Source: Zygnema cylindricum
Lineage: Eukaryota; Streptophyta; Zygnematophyceae; Zygnematales; Zygnemataceae
Assembly (NCBI GenBank): GCA_037447655.1
Contig: JBBHKE010002977.1
Coordinates: 1-64,000, forward strand
Direction of reading: 5' to 3'
DNA: 64,000 nucleotides
Below are positions 42,429-54,123 of this stretch, piece by piece. Below the pieces are notes generated by a model. That model was not told the origin of the DNA. It saw nothing but the letters and a program-made list of their open reading frames with translations, and searched no databases. A program made the translations under genes and the position numbers. Within the stretch, counting starts at the first letter, position 1; each line of letters starts with the position of its first letter.

Positions 42429-43389
42429 TGTTGTCCATAGCCTATTTCAGCCATGGATTACTCATGGAAACACCCACAGACTACCTCAAGAACAGCTGTG
42501 TTTCAGACAGCACAGATTACTTCAAACTGAACAGAATCACCTCAAAATTCAACAATAAGCAGTATACCATTTACACTATAGACTCCCAAAGTTACAGCTA
42601 AATCCACCAAGGCATCTAGAAGATATAGGCCCCAGAGTTTCACAAAAACAGCTGACAGCTTCACAAACTAACCACTTAGACTGCTCACAGAATCTTACAG
42701 AGATACTGGAATATAATGAAACATCTCACACATATAGATTCTATATCATAGAATAACTCCACAAAGTTTCACATGAAAGCACCAAACAAAGTGATCACAC
42801 CAACAGGTCAAAGATGCAGAAAACAGTCTGCCATTGCTTTGATAAACTTGACTGCGATACATAAAATAATCTAAGTCCTGCAAGTTATACTCAGAGTACG
42901 GAGGCATACCATCCGTACTGTATCTACTCTAATAAACTAATTATTCAAAAGGACAAACCTCTGTTTTACATAATATTTACACCGCACTCTTCGTATGTCA
43001 GAAACCAAGCTACCACTAAGCAACTACTAAGCTACCACTACTGTACAATCATCATTACTCGAAATCTATCCTAGTCATATTATCCACAGCTGCGCTGGCT
43101 GCGCTGGCTGCGCTTGTCCGTACGGATCATACAAATAGCCGCAGCTACGTTGACTTAACTGCGTCGCAGCTCCGCCGTACCGGCGACGCTTATTCCAACA
43201 TTACGTTTATTTTACATCGGATCACTTCGCGATCCGCCGTCCACTTGTCACAGCTTGTTCACACCACTCAATTATATCAATCCGATCGCTCTCCCAATTC
43301 GTGAATCTATTCAAACCTCCATATTAAATCCAATTAGCACTTACGGGCAAACTATCTCGTACGCACGAAACTGACTTTTCAAAACAACA
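42429..43389 (-). repeat. E7 5' LTR
   Basis: 961 bp, closely similar to 38253-39221 with scattered substitutions. One unit of the GCTGCGCTGG repeat is missing. The right end, AAAACAACA, meets the satellite at 43390. Confidence 0.9.
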
Positions 43390-46300
43390 GTAATTTGGGT
43401 AACAATTCTTGTTATCGCTAACTGTTTGTGTAATTTAGGTAACAATTCTTGTTATCGCTAATAGTTTGTGTAATATAGGTAATATTTCTTGTTATCGCTA
43501 ACTGTTTGTGTAATATAGGTAACAATTCTTGTTATCGCTAATTGTTTGTGTAATTTAGGTAACAATTCTTGCATCGATAACAATTTGTGTAATTTAGGTA
43601 ACAATTATTGTTATCGATAATTATTTGTGTAATTTAGGTAACAATTATTGTTATCGCTAACAATTTGTGTAATTTAGGTTACAATTCTTGTTATCACTAA
43701 CAGTTAGTTTAATTTAGGTAACAATTCTTGTTATCGCTAACTGTTTATGTAATTTAGGTAACAATTCTTGTTATCGCTAACTGTTTGTGTAATTTAGGTA
43801 ACAATTCTTGTTATCGCTAACTGTTTGTGTAATTTAGGTAACAAATCTTGTTATCGCTAATTTTTTTGTAATTATTGGTAAAAATTTATTTTATCACTAA
43901 CTGTTTGTGTAATTTAGGTAACAATTCTTGTTATCGCAAACAATTTGTGTAATTTAGATAACAATTCTTATTATGGCTTTGTGTAATTTAGGTAACAATT
44001 CTTGTTAATGCTAACAATTTGTGTAATTTTGGTTGACAATTTGTGTTATCGCTAACTGTTTTGTAATTTAGGTAACAATTCTTGTTATCGCTAAATGTTT
44101 TGTAGTTTAGGTAACATTTATTGTTATTGCTAATAGTTTGTGTAATTTAGGTAACAATTCTTGTTATCGCTAACTGTTTGTGTAATTTAGGTAACAATTA
44201 TTGATATCCCTAATAGTTTGTGTAATTTAGGTAACAATTCTTGTTAAAGCTAACAATTTGTGTAATTTAGGTTACAATTCTTGTTATCGCTAAGTGTTTT
44301 TGTAATTTAGGTAACAATTTTTTTTATCGCTAACAATTTTTGTAACTTAGGTAACAATTCTTGTTATCGCTAATTTTTTGTAATTTTTTGTATCGATTCT
44401 TGTTAATGCTAACACTTTGTGTAATTTAGGTTAAAATTCTTGATATCCCTAACAGTTTGTGTAATTTAGGTTACAATTCTTGTTAATGCTAACAATTTGT
44501 GTAATTTAGGTAACAATTCTTGTTATCGCTAAGTGTTTTTGTAATTTAGGTAACACTTCTCTTTATCGCTAACAAGTTTTGTAACCTAGGTAACAATTCT
44601 TGTTATCGCTAACTGTTTTCGTAATTTAGGTAACAATTCTTGTTATCGCTAACTGTTTGTGTAATTTAGGTGACAATTCTTGTCATCGATAACAATTTGT
44701 GTAATTTAGGTAACAATTCTTGTTATCGATAATTGTTTGTGTAATTTAGGTAACAATTATTGTTATCGCTAATAGTTTGTGTAATTTAAGTAACAATTTT
44801 TGTTAATGCTAACAATTTGTGTAATTTAGGTTACAATTCTCCTTATCACTAACAGTTAGTTTAATTTAGGTAACAATTCTTGTTATCGCTAAATTTTGTG
44901 TAATTTAGGTAACAATTCTTGTTATCGCTAACATTTTATGTAATTTAGGTAACAATTCTTTTTATCGCTAACAATTTGTGTAATTAAGGTAACAATTTAT
45001 TTTATCGCTATTTTTTTATTTATTTTTGGTTAGAATTCTTGTTATTGCTTACAATTTGTGTAATTTAGGTTAGAATTTTTGTTATCTCTAACAGTTTGTG
45101 TAATTTAGGTAACAATTCTAGTTATCGCTAACTGTTTGTGTAATTTAGGTAACAATTCTTGTTAATTCTAACAATTTGTGTAATTTAGGTAACAATTCTT
45201 GTTATTGCTATCAAATTGTGTAATTTAGGTAACAATTCTTGTTATCGCTAACTGTTTGTGTAAATTTAGTTAACAATTCTTATTAATTCAAACAATTTGT
45301 GTAATTAAGGTTGAATTCTTGTAATCGCTAACAGTTTGTGTAATTTAGGTAACAATTCTTGTTATCTCTAATAGCTTGTGTAATTTAGGTAACAATTCCT
45401 ATTAACCTTATAAGTTTGTGTAATATAGGTAACAATTCTTATTAATGCAAACAATTTGTGTAATTAAGGTTAGAATTCTTGTTATCGCTAACAATTTGTT
45501 TAATTTAGGTGAAAATTCTTGTTATCTCTAACTGTTTGTGTAATTTAGGTTAATATTCTTGTAATCGCTTACAATTTGTGTAATTTAGGTAACAATTCTT
45601 GTTATTGGTAACTGTATGTGTAATTTAGGTAACAATTATTGTTATCGCTAACTATTTTTGTAATTTAGGTAACAATTTTTGATATCACTAACTATTTGTG
45701 TAATTAAGGTAACAATTCTTGTTATCTCTAACAATTTGTGTAATTTAGGTAACAATTTTTGTTATCGCTAACTGTTTGTGTAATTTAGGTAACAATACTT
45801 GTTATCGCTAACTGTTTTTGTAATTTAGGTAACCTTTCTTGTTAATGCTAACAATTTGTGTAATTTAGGTTACAATTCTTGTTATCGCTAACAGTTTGTG
45901 TACTTTAGGTAACATTTCTTGTTATCGCTCACTGTTTTTGGAAAATAGGTAACAATTATTGTTAGCTATAACTAATTGTGTAACCTAGTTAACAATTCTT
46001 GTTATCGCTAACTCTTTGTGTAATTTAGGTCACAATTATTGTTATCGCTAACAGTTTGTGTAATTTAGGTAACAATTTTTGTTATCGATAACTGTTTGTG
46101 TAATTTAGGTTACAATTCTGCTTATCGCTAACAGTTTGTGTAATTTAGGTAACAATTCTTGTTATCGCTAACTGTTTGTGTAATTTAGGTAACAATTCTT
46201 GTTAACGCTAACTGTTGGTGTAATTTAGGTAACAATTCTTGTTATCTCTAACTGTTTTTGTAATTTAGGAAACAATTTATGTTATCCTAACTGTTTGTGT

Positions 46301-49300
46301 AATTTAGGTAACAATTTTTGTTATCGCTAACTGTTTGTGTAATTTAGGTAACAATTCTTGTTATCGCTGACAATTTGTGTAATTTAGGTAAGAATTCTTG
46401 TTATTGCTAACTGTTTGTGTAATTTAGGTAACAATTCTTGTTATCGCTAAGTGTTTGTGTAATTTAGGTAACAATTCTTGTTATCGCTGACAATTTGTGT
46501 AATTTAGGTAAGAATTCTTGTTATTGCTAACTGTTTGTGTAATTTAGGTAACAATTCTTGTTATCGCTATCTTTTTCTGTAATTTAGGTAACAATTTTTG
46601 TTATCGCTAACAATTTGTGTTATTTAGGTAACAATTCTTGTTATCGCTAACATTTTGTGTAATTTAGGTAACAATTCTTGTTATCGCTAACAGTTTGTGT
46701 AATTTAGGTAACAAATCTTGTTATCGCTAACTGTTTTCGTAATTAGGTAACAATTCTTGTTAATGCTAACAATTTGTGTAATTTAGGTTAGAATTTTTGT
46801 TATCTCTAACAGTTTGTGTAATTTAGGTAACACTTCTAGTTATCGCTAACTGTTTGTGTAATTTAGGTAACAATTCTTGTTATTGCTAACTGTTTGTGTA
46901 ATTTAGGTAACAATTCTTGTTAACGCTAACTGTTTGTGTAATTTATGTAACAATTCTTGTTATTGCAAACAGTTTTTGTCATTTAGGTAGCAATTCTGGT
47001 TATCGCTAACAATTTGTGTAATTTAGATAACAATTCAAGTTATCGCTAACAGTTTGTGTCATTTAGGTAACTATTATTGTTAATGCTAACAATTTGTGAA
47101 ATTTAGGTTACAATTCTTGTTATCGCTAACAATTTGTGTAATTTAGGTAACAATTCTTATTATCGCTAACTGTTTTTGAAATTTAGGTAACAATTTTTGT
47201 TATCGCTAACAATTTGTGTAATTTAGGTAACAATTATTTTTATCGCTAACAATTTGTGTAATTTAGGTAACTATTCTTGTTTTCGCTAACTGTATATGTA
47301 ATTTAGGTAACAATTCTTGTTATCGCTAACTGTTTGTGTAATTTAGGTAACAATTCTTGTTATCGCTAATTGTTTTTGTAATTTAGGTAACAATTCTTGG
47401 TTTCGCTAACTGTTTGTGTAGTTTAGGTAACAATTCTTGTTATCGATAACTTTTTAAGTAATTATGTAATAATTCTTGTTAATGCTTACAATTTGTGTAA
47501 TTTAGGTTAGAATTTTTGTTATCTCTAACAGTTTGTGTAATTTAGGTAACAATTCTAGTTATCGCTAACTGTTTGTGTAATTTAGGTAACAATTTTTGTT
47601 AATGCTATCAATTTGTGAAATTTAGGTAACAATTCTTATTAATTCAAACAATTTGTGTAATTAAGGTTACAATTCCTATTAACCTTATAAGTTTGTGTAA
47701 TATAGGTAACAATTCTTATTAATGCAAACAATTTGTGTAATTAATGTTATAATTCTTGTTATCGCTAACAATTTGTTTAATTTAGGTAAAAATTCTTGTT
47801 ATCTCTAACTCTTTGTGTAATNNNNNNNNNNGTAATTGTTCTTAACAATGTTTTTTATTGTTATCGCTAATTTTTTGTAATTTTTTGTAACAATTCTTGT
47901 TAATGCTAACACTTTGTGTAATTTAGGTTAAAATTCTTTTTATCGCTAACAATTTGGGTAATTTAGGTAACAATTCTTGTTATCGCTAACTGTTTGTGTA
48001 ATATAGGTAACAATTCTTTTTATCGCTAACAGGTTTTGTAACCTAGGTAACAATTCTTGTTATCGCTAACTGTTTTTGTAATTTAGGTAACAATTCTTGT
48101 TATCACTATTGTTTGTGTAATTTAGGTAACATTTCTTGTTATCGCTAACTGTATGTGTAATTTAGGTAACAATTCTTGTTATCGTTATAAATTAGTGTAA
48201 TTTAGATAACAATTCTTGTTATCGCTAACTGTTTTTATAATTTAGGTAACAATTTTTGTTATCCCTAACTATTTGTGTAATTTAGGTAACAAATCTTGTT
48301 ATCGCTAATTTTTTTGTAATTTTTGGTAACAATTCTTGTTAATGCTAACACTTTGTGTAATTTAGGTTAAAATTCTTTTTATCGCTAACAATTTGTGTAA
48401 TTTAGGTAACAATTCTTGTTATCGCTAACTATTTAAGTAATTTAGGTAACAATTCTTGTTATCACTAACTATTTGTGTAATTTAGGTAACAATTCTTGTT
48501 ATTGCTAACTGTTTGTGTAATTTAGGTAACAATTCTTGATATCCCTAATAGTTTGTGTAATTTAGGTAACAATTCTTGTTAATGCTAACAATTTGTGTAA
48601 TTTAGGTAACTATTATTGTTATCGCTAAGTGTTTTTGTAATTTAGGTAACAATACTTTTTATCGCTAACAGGTTATTTAACCTAGGTAAAAATTCTTGAT
48701 ATCGCTAACTTTTTGTGTAATTTAGGTAACAATTCTTGTTATCGCTAACAATTTGTGTAATTTATGTAACAATTTATTTTATCGCTAACAGTTTTTGTAA
48801 TTTAGGTAAAAATTCTTGTTATCGCTAACAGTTTGTGTAATTTTGGTAACAATTCTTGTTATCGCTAATTTTTTGTAATTTTTTGTATTAATTCTTGTTA
48901 ATGCTAACAATCTGTGTAATTTAGGTTAAATATCTTTTTATCGCTAACAATTTGGGTAATTTAGGTAACAATTCATGTTATCGCTAACTGTTTGTGTAAT
49001 ATAGGTAACAATTCTTGATGTCCCTAACAGTTTGTGTAATTTAGGTTACAATTCTTGTTAATGCTAACAATTTGTGTAATTTAGGTAACAATTCTTGTTA
49101 TTCCTAATTGTTTTTGTAATTTAGGTAACAATTCTTTTTATCGCTAACAGGTTTTGTAACCTAGGTAACAATTCTTGTTATCGCTAACTGTTTTCGTAAT
49201 TTAGGTAACAATTCTTGTTATCGCTAACAATTTGTGTAATTTAGGTAACAATTATTTTTATCGCTAACAGTTTTTGTAATTTAGGTAACAATTCTTGTTA

Positions 49301-49857
49301 TCGCTAATTGTTTTTGTAATTTTTGGTAACAATTCTTGTTAATGCTAACACTTTGTGTAATTTAGGTTAAAATTCTTTTTTTCGCTAACTATATGTGTAA
49401 TTTAGGTAACAATTCTTGTTATCGCTAACTGTTTAAGTAATTTAGGTAACAATTCTTGTTATCACTAACTGTTTGTGTAATTTAGGTAACAATTCTTGTT
49501 ATTGCTAACTGTTTGTGTAATTTAGGTAACAATTCTTGATATCCCTAATAGTTTGTGTAATTTAGGTAAAAATTCTTGTTAATGCTAACAATTTGTGTAA
49601 TTTAGGTAATTATTCTTGTTATCGCTAAGTGTTTTTGTAATTTAGGTAACAATACTTTTTATCGCTAACAGGTTATTTAACCTAGGTAACAATTCTTGAT
49701 ATCGCTAACTTTTTGTGTAATTTAGGTAACAATTCTTGTTATCGCTAACAATTTGTGTAATTTAGGTAACAATTTATTTTATCGCTAACAGTTTTTGTAA
49801 TTTAGGTAAATATTCTTGTTATCGCTAACTGTTTGTGTAATTTAGGTAACAATTCTT
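43390..49857 (+). repeat. 40-bp satellite, block 2 (about 160 units)
   Basis: The same unit as block 1, with local variants. Higher-order structure is visible. A variant ending AACAGGTTATTTAACCTAGG occurs with its neighbours at about 48651 and again exactly 1000 bp later. GGTAACAATTCTTGTTAATG with ACTTTGTG recurs at 48325 and 49325. A three-unit (120-bp) duplication lies at about 46360 and 46480. The block contains the N gap and ends abruptly inside E8 RT sequence. Confidence 0.97.
47822..47831. other. Assembly gap, 10 N
   Basis: Ten N inside the satellite. The unit phase is disturbed on the right side (GTAATTGTTCTTAACAATG), so the join is probably a scaffold gap of unknown true size. Confidence 0.95.
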
Positions 49858-50459
49858 GGCAAATCATCTACATATATTGCTATATACACTATCCCATTTT
49901 CTCCTTTTAGAACGTAGACAGAGTGATCAGAACTTATCTTGTGAAATCCTAGGCTAGTCAAGAATTCATCAAGCTTCAGATTCCACTGTCTAGGGGCCTG
50001 TTTTAGGCCGTACAAGGATCTTAGCAACTTGCATTCTAAGTGCTCTTTTCGTGGTTCTGCATACTTTTCAGGTTGCTGCATGTAAATGGTCTCTTCTAGT
50101 TCTCGATGCAAAAAGGTTGTCTTTACATCCATCTGATGTATTTCCATATCTTTAGTAGCACTTAGGGGCAGCAAAATCCTAACTGTCGGAAATCTTTCAA
50201 CTGGAGAAAATGTTTCTTCAAAATCGATTCCTTCCTTTTGATTATACCCCTTTGCCACAAGTCTGGCCTTATAACGTTCAATGGTGTTATCGAGATTTAA
50301 CTTCACCTTGAATACCCATTTGTTTTCGATTGCTTTTTGATCCGGAGGAAGGTCCACAAGCTCCCATGTTTGAGCCTCCATGAAAGACTTCATTTCGTCG
50401 TTTGCTACCTCGATCCAGTGATTCTGTTCTGGTGATTTGAAGGCCTCCTTAATGGTCAA
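49858..50459 (-). pseudogene. pol: E8 reverse transcriptase, N-terminal half
   Basis: An open minus-strand frame from TIKEAFKSPEQNHW through [20 protein letters not shown], the first catalytic Asp in HQMDVKTTFLHRE, and [11 protein letters not shown] to the active site IAIYVDDL. Coding sequence then breaks at the satellite junction. No internal stop is seen in 200 codons, so the break, not decay, is what inactivated this half. It is closest to E3 and E9. Confidence 0.9.
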
Positions 50460-51360
50460 AGGCTCCCCTGAGGCTGCCGCGTAGGCAAAGTGAGAACTTG
50501 CTTGCAGGCGGCTGCTGGATCTTCTTCCCCCCGGAAATTCTGATGCTGAGATCGTCGCATGCCGCGCATTGCGCTAATTGCGCTGGTTGCGATCTGTGTG
50601 GATTGACCATTGTTGGTCCGGTTGGAACTGAGCTTGTTGAGGAACTTGGAGAGAGTCTAACTCTGACGTTTCTACCAGACAATGTGGCATCTGTGGGACA
50701 ATTTCTTGCAAGCAATCTAAAATGACATATTCCTATACCTTTTGTTTCTTTTGTTGCTCAGGCATTTTAAATAAGTCTACGGACTCAAGCTCATCTTTTA
50801 CAATAATATTCCTTGCTAGAACTATCCTCTACCTCTCAAACACAAAGACTCTATAACCTTTTGAGTGATCGTCATATATTAACAAAACACCCGATAGTCC
50901 CTTCGGTTCCATTTATACCTTTGGATATCAATATAAAGATTATTACAAAGACTTTGAAATGGCTAACATCTCGTTTACTACCTGTCCATATCTCCTAAGG
51001 AGTAGTGTCTACCGATCTGGAACCTATCCTATTTTTAAATATAAACTGCACAATTTAGAGCCTCAGCCCATAATTTCGGATCCACATTTTTATCTGCGAG
51101 CATCGACTTGGAGCTCTTTGTGAGAGTTCTATTTAGTCTTTTCGACACCCCGTTTTGTTCCGTTGAATATAGAACAGTCAATAGATGACTAATACCTTCC
51201 TCGAGTAAAAAAGTTTCAAATTCTTTCGATGTGTATTCACCACCATTATCTGATCTGAGCTGCAAAATAAGAAAATTATGAAGTTTTTCAACCCATGCTT
51301 TATAGTGTTTGAAGTGACCAAACACTTCACTCTTCTCCTTTATGAAGTAAACTTCTTCTT
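50460..51360 (-). pseudogene. pol: E8 integrase, fused to LTR start
   Basis: From 51360 leftward on the minus strand: KEEVYFIKEKSEVFGHFKHY, the second catalytic Asp in LRSDNGGEYTS and the Glu region in EQNGVSKRLNRTL (Glu changed to Lys). Below 51035 the C-terminal part is in several frames (GYRVF-like near 50860, then the Ser/Pro-rich linker near 50450-50715). The first catalytic Asp is lost in the deletion that fuses the LTR to integrase. A 151-codon chimeric frame (51490-51035) runs from LTR into integrase by chance. Confidence 0.85.
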
Positions 51361-51557
51361 TACGCACCATATCAAATATAATCGTGGTTGCGTTGTCCTG
51401 TCTGTGTTGCAGCTTTGCTGCTGCGCTGATCTGCTGCTGCGCTGCATTGCTGTATAGCAACTGCGCTGCTTTGCTATATAGAAGCTGCACTGCTTTGTCT
51501 ATATTGTTGCTACGCTGCTATGCTGCATTGAGACTGAAAGCTTTCATAAAGACAACA
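51361..51557 (-). repeat. E8 partial 5' LTR
   Basis: The first about 195 bp of an E3-family LTR: TGTTGTCTTTATGAAAGC, the GCAGCGCAGC-rich repeat and the ATTATATTTGATATGGTGCGTA segment, cut at the fusion with integrase. Confidence 0.85.
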
Positions 51558-51711
51558 TAACTTAGGTAATCATTCTTGTTAGCGCTAACAGTTTGTGTAA
51601 GTTAAATAACAATTCCTATTATTGCTAACAGTTTGCGTAAGTTAGGTGACATTTTCTGTTAGCGCAAACAGTTTGTGTAATTTAGATAACAAATCCAGTT
51701 ATCGCTAACTA
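51558..51711 (+). repeat. 40-bp satellite, short block between E8 and E9
   Basis: About four diverged units (CTTAGGTAATCATTCTTG, GTTAGCGCTAACAG). They carry AGTTAGG and TTAGCGC variants also found in the blocks at 57.8 kb and 63.9 kb. Confidence 0.9.
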
Positions 51712-52448
51712 TGTTGTATTTTTGGAAAGATTTCAGTATCAGCGCAGCAGCGCAGCTGCTATATAGACAGAGCAATGCAGCTGCTATACAGCAGAGCAGC
51801 GCAGCAACAAAGCAGCGTAGGAGCGAGGCTGCAACACAGACAGGACAACGCAACCACGATTATATTTGATATGGTGCGTACGAACATCGCAGCGTCTGAT
51901 ATTCTTAATGTGATTCTGTACAGTATAGAGCAACTGCAATAGATACTATTCTTCTCAACTTAGTGGGTAACTTAGTGGTAACTTAGTGGGTAACTCAGTG
52001 GTAGCTTAGTGATAGCTCAGTGGTAGCTTAGTGATAGCTTAGTGATAGCTTAGTGGTAGCTTGACAGATTAGTGGTAGCATGGTGGTTTCACATACCTCT
52101 CAAGTACACTAGTGTTGCTAGTGCAACACAAGCATAAGACGTAGGACTCACAACATATCTTGTATCCAGAGTTCCAAGTAGTAAAACTGCAGACAGTTTT
52201 TGGGAAACTTCTGAGTATTATATCTTGAGTGTTGTTGGGTCAATTGTGCTGTAACTTTGGGAGTTATCAGTGTTTATGCTACTCTATATTCTGATAGAGT
52301 TTTGTGAGGTTTGGATGCTTGTATAAGAATTGGTGAGAACTTAAGATTAGCTGTTTGGTAGGATTCTTGATAGCTTCTGAGAGTGTATCATGTCTACTTC
52401 TACTACTACTGCTCCTCCTCCACCTGCACCGATGGTTGTAGAACAACA
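51712..52448 (+). repeat. E9 5' LTR
   Basis: 737 bp. The GC-rich repeat in U3 is short (51740-51835), followed by many AGTGGTAGCTTAGTGATAGC-type 10-12 bp repeats (51965-52085). The gag ATG at 52390 lies 59 nt before the LTR end, as in E3. Confidence 0.92.
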
Positions 52449-54123
52449 GGTTATGGGCCTGTCATCAAGAATTCCTATCTTTTCCGGGGATAAGTATGTT
52501 TATTGGGAGGATATGTTGGAAACACATTTTGAAAATGTCAATGTTTTAGATATATTGGATGGTTCACTGGATGAATCTGATCCGTCATGGTCTAAGAAAA
52601 ATACGCAAGCTCGTTCTATTCTGAAATTTTGTATATCTGAGAACTTAGCTATGTCTCGGATAAAGATGAAAAAAGCAATTGATATCTGGAAATCTCTTAA
52701 AAGTGATTATGAAAAGGCTAATGTCCAGGAAGAGCTTCTATTGGCTGGAAAAATTTGGGACTATAAGTACACTGGCGGTACAATGGCTGAATATTCTAAC
52801 AAATTTCGTATCCTTGTAGATGCACATGCTTGTGCAGGTGGGGTGTTTCCTCAATTTCAACAGGCAGCGTTGCTCATGAGGTGTCTCCCTCGTAGTATGA
52901 AAGGCGTATCTGATATGCTCAAAAAGAAAGATAAAGCTAGCTAGACTTTACAGTTAGCCATCAATATTTTGCTAGAAGAGGAAGCTACATCTAATATTCT
53001 CAATTTTGAGCAGGTAGAGGCTTTTAATTCAGAATTTGAGAGGAAAGGTCAGTTTAATCAGCAAAGAAATCAGTCTTATCAGTTTAGACTGTTTAATCAT
53101 GGTGGGAATAGACAATCCATCAATGCATGTTTTTATTGTAGTGAGAGAGGTCATGGATACAAATTTTGTCCCAAACTTAAAAAAGCTAACGATACAGGTT
53201 TATACAGGCCGGGATGGCAACAAAGTCAGTTTTACAAAAACTTCACGGTGTCTACACCTCGTGGAAATGCACTATTTTCAGCTGCTTCATCACTCCAGGA
53301 TGAGACTTTGACAATTTATGAGGAAGATGTAACGGATCTATTCGCCATGGCGGCAGCGATGGAGGGCGCCAAGGACCCTGGATGGATAATGGACACGGGA
53401 GCGTCAGCCCACATGTGGTGGAACAAAGTCATCTTCAAAAATCTGAAAACAACGCTGGAGAAAAATATTTATGATGCTTGTGGAATGAGTGTTCAGACTC
53501 GTGCTGTGGGTGATGTGTCTTTGCTAGTGGATGTGGAAGGCAAAGCAACTGAAAGGACTCTTCACAATGTCTTGTTTGTGCTTGACTTTAAGAAAAATCT
53601 GTTTTCTACGTCTTTGGTAGAGAGTAAAGGCTTTGAGGTTAATTTGAAAAATGGTAGGCAAGTTGTTAGCAAAAATGGCAAAGTCGCACTTACCGGTACT
53701 AGAGATAATAGCAAGTTGTACCGAATGGATATGGCTAATACCAAGGAGAATGATATTCTGTACTCCGGTGCTTTGCATTCAGATGAGTTGTGGCATACGA
53801 GATTAGGACATGTAAACTATGATAGTTTGAGAAAAATGGTAATTGCTAGAAAAATAGAGGGTGTCTCAATCACAGATCAACCAATCAAAACATGTGATGG
53901 CTGCGCTTTGGGAAAAATCCACAAACTACCATTTCCTAAAGAGACTGAGCATCGGTCCACGAGACTTTTACAACAAATTCATTTGGATGTTTTTGGTCCT
54001 GCGAAGGTTCCATCTGCCGGGGGAATGAAATATATGGTCGTGTTAACAGATGATTTCTCCAGGTTTACAAAAGTTTACTTCATGAAAGAGAAGAGTGAGG
54101 TGTTTGGTCACTTCAAACACTAA
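52390..54123 (+). pseudogene. gag-pol: E9 gag, protease and integrase N-terminus
   Basis: The first frame (52390-52944, 184 codons) has the leader MSTSTTTAPPPPAP and capsid-like gag, stopping at TAG where E3 has Trp. Read beyond it, the same protein continues to 54123. The zinc knuckle is intact (C-FY-C-SERG-H-GYKF-C, near 53127-53170), unlike E3. The protease site is WIMDTGASAHM. The pre-integrase zinc ligands are HTRLGH and CDGCALGK, and the first integrase Asp is in IHLDVFGP. TAA at 54121 replaces a Tyr codon. The protein would be the particle shell plus processing enzyme. Confidence 0.9.
52449..52459 (+). other. E9 primer-binding site, half initiator tRNA-Met
   Basis: GGTTATGGGCC directly after the LTR, then CTGTCATC as in E3: 11 nt complementary to the anticodon arm. 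Confidence 0.7.

Larger units (their letters stand above)
38253..43389 (-). mobile_element. E7: gag-only copia element in the satellite
   Basis: LTRs 38253-39221 (969 bp) and 42429-43389 (961 bp) begin TGTTGTCCATAGCC and end AAAACAACA. The 3.2-kb interior codes gag near its 5' end (right side) and nothing recognisable from pol. Both flanks are 40-bp satellite, but the 5-mers GTTTG and GTAAT do not match. LTR U3 modules (GCTGCGCTGGCTGCGC, TTGTCCGTACGGATC, AGTGGTAGCTT-type repeats) relate it to the E3/E9 family. A probable solo LTR of another element lies inside at 40456-40974. Confidence 0.88.
49858..51557 (-). mobile_element. E8: rearranged E3-family copia fragment
   Basis: Minus-strand fragment. 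Its right edge is a true LTR start (TGTTGTC on the minus strand at 51557) bordering satellite. About 195 bp into the LTR the sequence jumps to integrase, so the rest of the LTR, gag and protease are deleted. Integrase and the first half of RT follow. At 49858 RT stops just after the YVDD codons and satellite begins. RNase H and the 3' LTR are missing. The left break has no LTR end, so it came from deletion or recombination and not insertion. Confidence 0.88.

Noticed and set aside
35876-49857. CRISPR-like array of about 40-bp repeats
   Set aside because: Units are head-to-tail with no unique spacers, diverged from each other, and in a eukaryotic transposon setting. It is a satellite.
51035-51490. 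151-codon frame starting in LTR repeats and running into integrase
   Set aside because: It is a chance fusion produced by the deletion in E8. The N-terminal part is translated LTR minisatellite.
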